A stretch of DNA of 35,573 bases from Candidatus Trichofilum aggregatum (lineage in GTDB: Bacteria; Chloroflexota; Anaerolineae; Promineifilales; Promineifilaceae): positions 1 to 35,573 of the forward strand of contig JADJUV010000181.1 of assembly GCA_016716885.1 (NCBI GenBank), written 5' to 3'. A program made the translations under genes and the position numbers. Below, one piece after another: positions 17,178 through 25,324 of the stretch. Positions within the stretch are counted from its first letter, which is position 1. Each line of letters starts with the position of its first letter. A model generated the notes under the pieces. That model did not search any database, was not told the origin of the DNA, and saw nothing but the letters and a program-made list of their open reading frames with translations.

Positions 17178-17810
17178 ATGTTAGAACAAAACCCTTCGCT
17201 TGTCATCGAAATTTGCCTGCGCTATTTGAACGGTAACCCGGTTGTGGGGGAGTCCGTCTGGATGGAGCATTTGGGTGATGAGTCTTATTCCACGCCCGAT
17301 GCTCTCACCGATGAGGCTGGTCCTTGCACCTGGTTGGTTTATCCGGGTCCGCATGAGCTGTGTGTGCCCAACCACAGCCTCATGGGGTCTTTGCCCATCC
17401 TGGCCCTGCGCGGCAGTGGGTTGGCCATTCCCGGCATGGTCGCCAGGGCCGAGAAGACGACCTACCACGTTGTCCTGGATGGGAATCATCTGGCTTTCGA
17501 CGCCACACCGCTGGCCCCACAGCCGACACCGGTTCGTTGCGTGAAGCGTCAGACGTATGAACTGATGATTCCATCTCACGAGCCAGTCGTGCCAGCTCCG
17601 GCCCAGGCCGCAGCCGATGGAGGGGATGGCGACCTCGGCTATCCGACATTAACGGCTAAAGCGAATGAAGCCCCATCGTTCATCAGCCCGTTCATGCGCC
17701 TGAGTACGGCCTGGGTGCTCCAACCGCGGCCGCGTCCCACAGATGTCTCCGAGCCGGGCGTTGCGCCTTCCCATCCGCCGACCTTCTTTTATAAATCATT
17801 GAGCCGATAA
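17178..17810 (+). CDS. Secretion-cluster protein of unknown function, paralog of 16422
   Basis: ATG 17178 follows AAGGAG at about 17167. The 210-residue protein has no signal peptide. The first 115 residues form a beta domain like that at 16422 (VIEICLRYLNGNPVVGESVWME, CTWLVYPGPHELCVP, YHVVLDGNHLAFDATP). The rest is Pro/Ala-rich and looks disordered, ending FFYKSLSR. The alternation of two paralog pairs (15300/15916 and 16422/17178) suggests local duplications in the cluster. One GCGGCCGC is at about 17727. Function unknown. Confidence 0.65.
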   Translation: MLEQNPSLVIEICLRYLNGNPVVGESVWMEHLGDESYSTPDALTDEAGPCTWLVYPGPHELCVPNHSLMGSLPILALRGSGLAIPGMVARAEKTTYHVVLDGNHLAFDATPLAPQPTPVRCVKRQTYELMIPSHEPVVPAPAQAAADGGDGDLGYPTLTAKANEAPSFISPFMRLSTAWVLQPRPRPTDVSEPGVAPSHPPTFFYKSLSR

Positions 17811-17922
17811 ACAGAAACCTGACCACGAGTTGTTCCTTTGCGCTGACAGCAGACCACGGTGTCTGGCTTTGGAAGCGGCGACCGGATCTCGGTTTGTCCA
17901 GAAAAACGAAGCGAAAAACCGT

Positions 17923-19989
17923 ATGTTCAACCAACCCATCGCCGAAGCGATTTACTTTCTGCAATACGTCCTGGCCGGGCTACTCTGGTTCGTGAACCGG
18001 ATGATTCTCTCGATTGCCATCATCGCCGAGAACGTCAACACCTGGTTCACCGACAACGCCGGGTACTTTGCGGAGCTGATGACCAACGCCTTGTCTGCAC
18101 CTCTGGGGGGGTGTTCATTCTGGCGTTAACGGCTTTGGGCGTCTGGTATCTGCTCAACAATGTCTTGCCGACCCAGCGTTGGGTAGACCCGGTGAAACTG
18201 GTGACGTACAGCTTTATGGCCTTTCTCTTCTTCTCGGCACCGGTCTGGGTGATTGACCAGCTTGAGGAACTCCGTACCGCCGTCAATGGCGGCATTGACC
18301 AGGCGTTACTGGCCTCGGCCAGCGGCGACATCTTCACCGACAACCTGAATGGTAGTGACACCGGCATTGGCGTCGTCAACGATGGTCTTTTTCCGCCCGG
18401 TGAACCAGGGGTCGGCAGCTTTGATCTGGCCGGTTCCTTCCTATTAGTAACGAACATCAACGAGGTGGATAGCAGTGAGTTCCCGGCTGAGTTTGAAGCC
18501 ACCTACTTTCCCTTCGGCGACCCGGCGGGCATTGACCTAAGTGACGAGGCTGACCAGGAGCTGGCCAAGTCCCTGGCCGCTGAAGGCATTGAACGGCAGT
18601 TCTTTGCCCTCTTCGCCGGGCCAACGGCCGTGGCTGACCATTTCCTGCGCCTGGTCTTAACCGGCACCGCCGTCATTCTCTATCTGGGTTTACCCGTCGC
18701 CTTTCTCTTTGCCTTCTTCATCTATACCCAGGCGTTTTTGATGGCTTACATCAAACAGTTCATGGGGCTACTTATCGAGACCTTCATGAGCGTGCTGATT
18801 GTCACCGTCATGGTGGGGTTGCTGGAAGTAACGGCGGTGGCCGGACTCGGTCTGTATCTGGCGGCCAGTTTCATCACCTTGATTGTGGTTCTCTGGCGCA
18901 TCAAGAGTGCCTTTAAATTAGCCACCAACGCCTTTGATCTCTTCGGTGCGGCCCAACTGACCGGTGGGGCAGGGGGCATGACGGCGGTCAATATGGGCAC
19001 GCAGATGGCCGTGGGCACGGGCATGGCGATTGCCACCGGCGGCGCTTCCCTGGCTTTAACCGCTGGTGCTTTGGGTACCGCGGCCGCGCTGCGCTACGAC
19101 CAGCAACAAGGGGGGGAAGCCTTGGGTACGGATCCCAGCAAAGCCGACGCCCGCATCGCCCAACTGAAAGCCGTCACCGGTTATGCCCTGGGCCGTTCGC
19201 CAGCAGGCCGACACATGATTGAAGGAGCGCATGAACTCCGCACCATGGGTCGTATTTTCCGTGACGGGGAAGTGGGGGAACAAGAGCCGGATGCCCTCGA
19301 TTATCTACGTGTGGGGGCTTCCATGTCCGGCTTCGGTTCCAGTCCCTGGCTGGCCATGCGCCTCTCCCCGTCCCTGCGTCAGGCCTATGACCAGATGGGG
19401 GGGACGGCGAGCCGGTCAGACACCGGAAGGACAAAATTATGCCTTTGAATATGAAGAAGGGGGTGAACCAGTTAATGAAAGGACGACCACAGGGACAACG
19501 CGGCCGCAGGCGGGACCAGGGCGCATTCGTGTCCCTAACCAAACACCTGGTTCGGCAATGGCTGGAGATGAGACCGGACTGGATGTACCACCGTCACGGG
19601 CAGGGCGGCGTGCGGCGCGGTCGACGCCATCGGGGCAAGGGGAAGGATCGGGAAGACGGAGCGGCTGGCGCGAGGAAGGGATGACGCCGGGGCAACAGGA
19701 ATGGCTGGATGAGCTAGGGCTGCCCTACGAGGAGACAACCACCCGGGGGCAGGCCAGTGATTTGATTCGTCAGGCCACCCGACAGAAACAAGCCGAACCG
19801 CGCCGACTCCGGGTACCGGCCACCCGGCCAAGAACAAGTGAACCGGATGAATCGGTGGCTGGTGAAACGGGTGATGAAGGGATTGCACGCGGCCGCGATG
19901 GTCAACCGGCATCCCGCTTTACGGGGGACAACAAACGAAACCGGGGACGCGGCCGCAGGCAACCACGCCGGCCCAGACCACAACCCTGA
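17923..19989 (+). pseudogene. VirB6/TrbL-like polytopic membrane protein with two frame changes
   Basis: ATG 17923 starts a hydrophobic N-terminus (LQYVLAGLLWFVNRMILSIAIIAE). At the G7 tract 18105-18111 the frame moves from 1 to 0 (one more G would restore it). It continues with TM helices FILALTALGVWYLL, VILYLGLPVAFLFAFFIYTQ, LLIETFMSVLIVTVMVGLLEV and ASFITLIVVLWRI, then a Gly/Ala-rich hydrophobic stretch. At a second G7 tract (19397-19403) it returns to frame 1 (one fewer G would restore it). It ends at 19989 with a long hydrophilic tail rich in Arg, Gly and Thr. The joined length is about 689 residues. A polytopic protein with a long polar tail beside VirB4 is typical of VirB6/TrbL channel proteins. 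Phase variation at the G-tracts or sequencing error are both possible. Confidence 0.65.
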
Positions 19990-20032
19990 ACGCGGCCGCA
20001 GTCAGACGACAGCCGCAGAAGGAATTCCAGGA

Positions 20033-20797
20033 GTGACCCAACCGATGACCCCATCTGCTTTGCCGACGCCCCAGACGCCCCAGGTTTACCTGGAAAACCC
20101 CGACCCGGCCCGCCGGGCCCTGGTCAACCAGACGCTGGCGCACCTGGCTGCTCCTGATACACCCGCCGGTCAAGGGACACAGGCCACCTTATCGGCTTTT
20201 ATCGGTCAGGCCAATAGCCAGACAGTGGCCGAGGCGGTGCAGACACATGGGGCTGAAGCTGTACAAACAGCCGCTGAAACCCTGGCTGACCGGTTGGCAA
20301 CCTACCGGACCGAAGGACACAGTGAAGCTGACATCCTGACCCGCTTCCAACAAGGTGAGGCCTTGGCTGACCTGGGTGTGCCCCTCACGCCTACCCAGCA
20401 GACCGCCCTGGCTGACCTGGTCTTGATGCCCCGACGGGAGTTAGGGCGCGAGGAATTGATGAGCGCGATGGCCGAGATGGGCCGCGGCCGCGATACCGAC
20501 CTGGCGCGTCATTTGGGCATTCCTACCGGCTTTGCCTCTTACACCGGTCTGGTGCGGGAACTGTTGTCCCAGGTGCAGGCCCTCGAATTAAGCCAGAGTG
20601 ATCTGCACGAGATTGTGACCCATCTGGATGCCGGACGGAGCCTCGTGGCCCAGACCGATTTACTGGCGCGTGGCCTGGAACCCGGCGACGTGAACCCGTT
20701 CCTGCACAATCTTGCGGCCTTGCCCGCCAATCTTCTTGTGCCCCAGACAACCCGCACCTTGCGGCCGCGTCGTGTGAATGGAGAAAACAACGAATGA
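20033..20797 (+). CDS. Helical cytoplasmic protein of the secretion cluster
   Basis: The start is GTG 20033 (AAGG about 9-10 bases upstream) or ATG 20045. The protein of about 254 residues is soluble and rich in Ala, Leu, Thr and Gln, with regular helices (NQTLAHLAAPDTP, QTVAEAVQTHGAEAVQTAAETLADRLATY, LTPTQQTALADLVLM). No catalytic motif or TM segment is visible. Its stop overlaps the next start (ATGA), so it belongs to the same operon. I do not recognise a family. Confidence 0.6.
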   Translation: MTQPMTPSALPTPQTPQVYLENPDPARRALVNQTLAHLAAPDTPAGQGTQATLSAFIGQANSQTVAEAVQTHGAEAVQTAAETLADRLATYRTEGHSEADILTRFQQGEALADLGVPLTPTQQTALADLVLMPRRELGREELMSAMAEMGRGRDTDLARHLGIPTGFASYTGLVRELLSQVQALELSQSDLHEIVTHLDAGRSLVAQTDLLARGLEPGDVNPFLHNLAALPANLLVPQTTRTLRPRRVNGENNE

Positions 20798-22263
20798 GAA
20801 AACGACTCAAAACCCTCTTACTTGGTTTTATCATCCTGCCTATTCTCTGGCTGGCATCGAGTAACAACAGTCAGGCTCAGGCCAACCCGACCCCTGTTGT
20901 CATTTCCCTGACGCCAGTGGGAGAGCCGACGGTGACGCTGACGCCTACCTTATCATCGGGTACGCCGGGTTTGTTACCCGACCGCTTTGAACCGAATGAC
21001 ACGAGCGCGGCCGCGACACCGCTCCTCACCACCCAAAACGAAGCAGGTCTGACGCTTATTGGCGCAGATGTAGACCAGTTCCAGATCTATCTGAAAACCG
21101 GTCAGATATTCCAGGCTACGACCACAGTCTACGGTGGTCTGGATACCCGGCTGAGCCTGTACCAGGGCGAGACGCTTGTCGCTCAGAATGATGACCAAAG
21201 CGCGACCAATGTCGGTTCGCAGGTGGTGTACGCGGCCGCGAGCGATGGTTGGGTGCGGCTGGTGGTGGAAAAGATGACGGCTTACGATGGCGTGTATGAC
21301 CTGGCGACGGCCCTGGTTGCCCCAACGGTTACACCAACGCTCTTACCGAGCTTGACCCCCAGCCCGACGCCTTCGCCCAGTGCCACCCCGTCACCAACCC
21401 CGACGCCGACGCCGTTGGTTCTGGCTGATCCGGCCGAACCCAACGACAATGTGGCCCTGGCCTGGCCTGTGACGCCGGGCATACAAGCCGATTTCAGCCT
21501 GGCTCCGGGTGATGTGGATTGGTTCACCTTCATCGCCAAAGCAGGCACGACTTACACCTGCGAGACCATCACCAACCAGGTGGATACGGTGCTCACCGTT
21601 CATGGGAGTAGTGGCGTCATTGCCAGCAACGATGACCGGGCCAGCGGCCGCCTCGATTCTCTGGCCTCTTGGACCAACCCCAGCGAACAAACCGTCTTCA
21701 TCGAAGTCACGGCACGGGGTGGGGGGTATGGGCTGTACCAACTGTTGTGCCAGGTGGCGACCGGGCAGGCTTCTTTCCCTGCCGGTGGGGGAGCGCAACC
21801 GACGGGTCAGGCCACGGCTACACCGGCTCTGACGCTTGTGCCAACCGGTACGTTGACGGCAACCCTGCACCTGACAGCTACGCAAACGCTTACCCTCGCT
21901 GTCCGTTATGTGGGTGAAGCCAACCCGGTGACGCCCACACCCGTTACCCCGATTCGCCTGCTTATCTACTACGACGCCAACAACGACCGGCAGGCCAGTG
22001 TATCCGAGGGCATTGCCAACGTGCTGGTGCTGGCAACGGATAAGTTGGGGCAGGTGGTGATGACCGTTTTTACCAATAGCCAGGGGGAAGCCGTGTTCAA
22101 CGTCACCGACCCCAGCACCACCCGACTGGTTGTGCCCTTTGTGCCTGGCTGGAGCACCCAAATTCGTCAGGCCCAGGCCAATGAACTCACCCTCGGCCTA
22201 CCCGCCGTGCGCCTGCCGGTCTTCTGGCCGGTGCAGAATCGCGTGGCGGAAGAGAGCCGCTAG
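20794..22263 (+). CDS. Secreted protein with two PPC domains and an SdrD-like domain
   Basis: The 489-residue protein has a signal peptide (KTLLLGFIILPILWLAS, cleavage near SQAQA). Domain 1 (about 60-170) begins DRFEPNDTSAAATPL and domain 2 (about 215-320) begins DPAEPNDNVALAWPV. Both have the EPND start and DxDxF pattern of bacterial pre-peptidase C-terminal (PPC) domains. A (SPTPSPT)-type Thr/Pro linker separates them. Residues about 375-465 (LLIYYDANNDRQASVSEGIANVLV, then GEAVFNV) look like the calcium-binding SdrD-B fold. All are adhesion or surface modules, so it is probably an exposed component of the apparatus. GGAGAAA precedes the start. Confidence 0.8.
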   Translation: MRKRLKTLLLGFIILPILWLASSNNSQAQANPTPVVISLTPVGEPTVTLTPTLSSGTPGLLPDRFEPNDTSAAATPLLTTQNEAGLTLIGADVDQFQIYLKTGQIFQATTTVYGGLDTRLSLYQGETLVAQNDDQSATNVGSQVVYAAASDGWVRLVVEKMTAYDGVYDLATALVAPTVTPTLLPSLTPSPTPSPSATPSPTPTPTPLVLADPAEPNDNVALAWPVTPGIQADFSLAPGDVDWFTFIAKAGTTYTCETITNQVDTVLTVHGSSGVIASNDDRASGRLDSLASWTNPSEQTVFIEVTARGGGYGLYQLLCQVATGQASFPAGGGAQPTGQATATPALTLVPTGTLTATLHLTATQTLTLAVRYVGEANPVTPTPVTPIRLLIYYDANNDRQASVSEGIANVLVLATDKLGQVVMTVFTNSQGEAVFNVTDPSTTRLVVPFVPGWSTQIRQAQANELTLGLPAVRLPVFWPVQNRVAEESR

Positions 22264-22282
22264 CGGTTGGCCTCTGGCTGTT

Positions 22283-22313
22283 GGCTGAAATGCTGACTGG
22301 CTGAAGTGCTGAC
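22283..22313. repeat. Inverted copies of the 17076 repeat
   Basis: GGCTGAAATGCTGAC (22283-22297) and GGCTGAAGTGCTGAC (22299-22313) are the reverse complement of the repeat unit at 17076-17106, 5.2 kb away. Recombination between them would invert the genes between. Confidence 0.75.
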
Positions 22314-22364
22314 CAGCTACCAATCGTCAATCGAAAAAATCGTAAATTCTCCGAGGATGGTCTT

Positions 22365-24071
22365 ATGAATCTCCGTAACTTAACCAACTGGTGGCAAACC
22401 CAACGACCGGGTTCCCCGAACGGCAGTGAATCACCGACCGCGGCCGCGACATCCGGCTCTCCCCTGGCGCGTATCCCGATGGAATATCAGGAGATGTTCC
22501 GGCAGACCATCCGCCAGGAGATGACGGACAACAAATCAGATCATACCGATAAAGATATGCTGGCCTACCTGCGTACCCGGCGTGAGGTGTTTCAACAGGG
22601 GCAATATATAGACCCCAACGGGAAACTGGGGCAGTTGCCGCTGACCCGTCAGGAGCTTCACGCCCAGGGCATCACGCGGCCGCAGACGGGGCAGTCAGCC
22701 ACGGAACAGGCCCGTGAGAAACGGACCCTCATGTTGAAGTTGGGTGGACTGGCCCTGGTTGCGGTTGTTTTCTTTCTGCTGATTTCTCGCGGCCGCGCCG
22801 AACGAGATATGCCCTTGACACCCACCGCTGAACCCACGGTTATGGCTGGTTCAGCCACACCTACACCGGAGATTCTAGCTGTCACTGGGGCCGATGATTC
22901 TTTGCAAACGATTGGGGGGCTAGGTGGAGCACTGACCATTGGCCGACCCGCTTCTCTGGAATTGCATTACCGCTCTAGCGAAGAAGTGGTGGCTCTGCCC
23001 ATTGACCCGGCCCAGACGACACCCAAGGGGGAGTTGCGCTTCAACGAGACGGTGATGCTTTCTGATAATCCTGTGGCGGTCTGGCTCGCCGGGACGGTGG
23101 TGAACTATGCCATCGGCATCCCCGACAGTCTGGCCCGCAACTTGCAACCGGGTGACCGCCTCAGCCTGCATACCAACACGGGTGCGACCCTGCCTTTCAT
23201 CGTTTCAACCACAACCACACACGCCCACCACGAGGCCAATACCTTACTCTCGCAAAATCGCCTGGGGTTGACACTTTTCTCGTTGCCGGCTCCGGCCGAA
23301 GACCAGGTGATGGTGGTTTGGGCAGATTATTCGGCGCAGTTAGCCACAGCGACCAGTGCCAGCCGTGTGGGGGTGGGGGAGACCTTCACCCTGGCGGATA
23401 TGACCATGCAAGTAGACGGCTGGCGGTACGACCAGGTGGCCGAAGGGTCGTTTCAGATAACGGTCAGCACGACCACAACCATCACCACCCCCCTTTCTAA
23501 CCAGGCCCAACGGCTTCTTTCCCTGTCTGGCCCGGCCGATCAGACGCTGGCCATGACCCACAGCTTTACCCAGACTGGGCGGTTGCACGAGACCACCGTC
23601 TTCACCGTCGGTGAGGCGTTTCTCGGTCAACCACTCACTCTTGAATTACGGATTCTTCCCGGTGGCGGCTATCAAGCTGTCACTCTGGGTGAATTACCCC
23701 AACCGCAATCACTCCTACAGGTCGGTGCTGTTTTGACCGCTACCTGGGATGTGGCCCAAGCGGTGGGGGTGGTACAGGTAACGGTAACCAATACCGGTTT
23801 AGGTTCTGTCATTCTCTCACCCGACTTCTTCCAGATGAGAGAGCAGAGCAATGGAGGAGAGTATCGCCTGATGCCCATGCAGGTAGAACCGCGCCTGCCC
23901 CTCACCTTGTCCCCGGCGCAAACGGTCCAGGTCAGGCTGACGTTTGTGCCGATGCAGTCTGTTGTTGTGTTGTTTATGGGTTTGGGTGAGTGGGAGATAA
24001 CCGGGTTCCCGGTTACGTCAGGTCTTGCTCCCCCTGACCAGGGTGTAAGCCTTAAATATGCGGGGGGCTGA
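22365..24071 (+). CDS. Bitopic membrane protein with sortase-fold-like extracellular region
   Basis: The 568-residue protein starts at ATG 22365 (GAGG 8 bases upstream). Residues 1-120 are hydrophilic and cytoplasmic, 123-142 form one TM helix (MLKLGGLALVAVVFFLLISR), and the rest is outside. Residues about 180-345 contain LQPGDRLSLHTNTGATLPFIV and LGLTLFSLPAPAEDQVMVVWADY. These follow the order of the sortase core (GD, strand, ltLiTC, R-vv-A) but lack the catalytic Cys (Ser in TLFSLP) and a matching His. A beta-rich C-terminal domain follows. The topology is like VirB10 or VirB8 of secretion systems. The sortase comparison is by eye and uncertain. Confidence 0.6.
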   Translation: MNLRNLTNWWQTQRPGSPNGSESPTAAATSGSPLARIPMEYQEMFRQTIRQEMTDNKSDHTDKDMLAYLRTRREVFQQGQYIDPNGKLGQLPLTRQELHAQGITRPQTGQSATEQAREKRTLMLKLGGLALVAVVFFLLISRGRAERDMPLTPTAEPTVMAGSATPTPEILAVTGADDSLQTIGGLGGALTIGRPASLELHYRSSEEVVALPIDPAQTTPKGELRFNETVMLSDNPVAVWLAGTVVNYAIGIPDSLARNLQPGDRLSLHTNTGATLPFIVSTTTTHAHHEANTLLSQNRLGLTLFSLPAPAEDQVMVVWADYSAQLATATSASRVGVGETFTLADMTMQVDGWRYDQVAEGSFQITVSTTTTITTPLSNQAQRLLSLSGPADQTLAMTHSFTQTGRLHETTVFTVGEAFLGQPLTLELRILPGGGYQAVTLGELPQPQSLLQVGAVLTATWDVAQAVGVVQVTVTNTGLGSVILSPDFFQMREQSNGGEYRLMPMQVEPRLPLTLSPAQTVQVRLTFVPMQSVVVLFMGLGEWEITGFPVTSGLAPPDQGVSLKYAGG

Positions 24072-24132
24072 TTGGTGGTTTAGGTTTCGTGGCCCGCCAC
24101 CAATCAGCTTCCTCGAAAGGAATGAAGATTTT

Positions 24133-24534
24133 ATGCCGTCCCTTAATAATCTGCAACTCTTAGTTGCTCATCTGCATGGGTATCGCTGGAAGTCGTCCCG
24201 CCGTCTCATGCCGCTCGTGGTGATGGGTTTGCTGGCCGTGATTGTCTCGGCCTGTGCTCCGGGTGAAACACCCCCCGCGGCCATCTGTGATACGTTCAGC
24301 CGTTCGCTGTACACCTCGCAGATTGCCGGTGGGGGGATGGTGCTCCTGGGTCTGGCTATCCTGGGTCTGCGTAAAAACCTGACCGCCATCCTGCCGTCGC
24401 AAGCGGTGCAGTTGGGATCGGTGGCCGGGTCTATCGCTCTGGGGTTGATTCTCCTGGCCTTCAGTACCGACATCGGCAACCAGATTCTGACCGGCTTTGG
24501 TATTGATTCGCTCTTTACCCTCTGCGGTCTGTAA
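24133..24534 (+). CDS. Pilin-like small membrane protein (VirB2/TrbC-like)
   Basis: ATG 24133 (AAGGA about 10 bases upstream, at about 24117-24121) gives 133 residues. The order is a basic start, a hydrophobic segment MPLVVMGLLAVIVSAC, a polar loop with cysteines (ICDTF), and then two TM helices (GGMVLLGLAILGL and VAGSIALGLILLAFS). VirB2-type pilins are small proteins with a long signal segment and two TM helices, and their genes lie before VirB3 and VirB4, as here. A lipoprotein signal (VSAC) is an alternative reading. Assignment by topology and position. Confidence 0.55.
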   Translation: MPSLNNLQLLVAHLHGYRWKSSRRLMPLVVMGLLAVIVSACAPGETPPAAICDTFSRSLYTSQIAGGGMVLLGLAILGLRKNLTAILPSQAVQLGSVAGSIALGLILLAFSTDIGNQILTGFGIDSLFTLCGL

Positions 24535-24641
24535 TCAGTCGTCGTTGTTGTTAAGTAATGAGCAGTATCCGGTGGTGGGCAGGTCGCCTGCCATCGGGTG
24601 CTGACGTGAAATCAGTTGTAGGACGTGAAACACAAGATGTC

Positions 24642-24704
24642 AGCCACGGATGGAAGAAACACGGATAAGAAGGGAAAAATCAGTGGCTTTTTCTATCCGT
24701 GGCT
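24642..24704. repeat. 10-bp inverted repeat in spacer
   Basis: AGCCACGGAT (24642-24651) and ATCCGTGGCT (24695-24704) flank an A/G-rich stretch. A related ATCCGTGGCT occurs at about 15186. The pair could fold in RNA or be a remnant of a small mobile repeat. Confidence 0.5.
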
Positions 24705-24735
24705 CAAGCTAACCCAAAACCTGTGAGGTCAAACG

Positions 24736-25029
24736 ATGTTCAGTATCACTCACTTTAGAACCGAATTCATCCAACAAGGCCAGGCCACCATCCTGCGCCG
24801 GGTCACGATGACCCAATTCATGTTCATTATCATTGCCAGTGTGGTCGGGGTCGGATTGTTCAATCTTCCTCTCTGGTCAGCCCCGTTTCTGGCTGTCGTC
24901 GGTTATCTGGCTGGCTACACCCACAACGGCGAAATCCTGGTCCGCCGGGTGCTGGCTTATCTCTCTACCCGCCTGCGGGAACTCACCGGGCGGCCGCGTA
25001 TCGTCAACCTGCAAACCAGTTGGGAGTGA
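24736..25029 (+). CDS. PrgI/VirB3-like small membrane protein
   Basis: The 97-residue protein begins at ATG 24736 with GAGGT upstream. It has a hydrophilic start, then two adjacent TM helices (FMFIIIASVVGVGLFNL and APFLAVVGYLAGY) and a basic, helical end (LVRRVLAYLSTRLRELTGRPR). Small two-TM proteins directly before a VirB4 gene are normally VirB3 or, in Gram-positive systems, PrgI. The position and topology match well. Confidence 0.65.
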   Translation: MFSITHFRTEFIQQGQATILRRVTMTQFMFIIIASVVGVGLFNLPLWSAPFLAVVGYLAGYTHNGEILVRRVLAYLSTRLRELTGRPRIVNLQTSWE

Positions 25030-25324
25030 GTTTCAGAGTTTCAGGTTTCAGGTTTCAGGTTTCGAGTTGCGGCCGCGAGAGGTTCCTATGAAGGTGCTAG
25101 ACATGAACCAGCATGACCGGGCTAACCATTCACGACAAGGCGTGAAGTCACAAAGTAAACCTGGCGAGTTTTGCGCTTGTGCGTGAGGTATTCGCCCCTG
25201 CTAACCAGAAAGTGGGTCTTTTTTACACGTATCCCGAAAGTAGAGAGCCATCAGCTCTGAGGAAGATAAAAGCTGTGCGTAGCTCCAACTGATCTGACCT
25301 GGCTTCTCGTTCCATAACACATCC
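25030..25324. other. Spacer with heptamer repeats and one possible short ORF
   Basis: Near 25032-25062 the heptamer TTTCAGG is repeated in tandem, followed by a GCGGCCGC site. A 32-codon frame at 25088-25186 starts with ATG after GAGAGG and encodes a polar peptide ending CACA. It may be expressed but resembles nothing known (confidence about 0.25). The VirB4 start at 25325 has no clear ribosome site. Confidence 0.4.

Noticed and set aside
24133..24534. Lipoprotein reading of the pilin-like gene (VSAC lipobox)
   Set aside because: Possible, but two further TM helices and position before VirB3/VirB4-like genes fit a pilin better.
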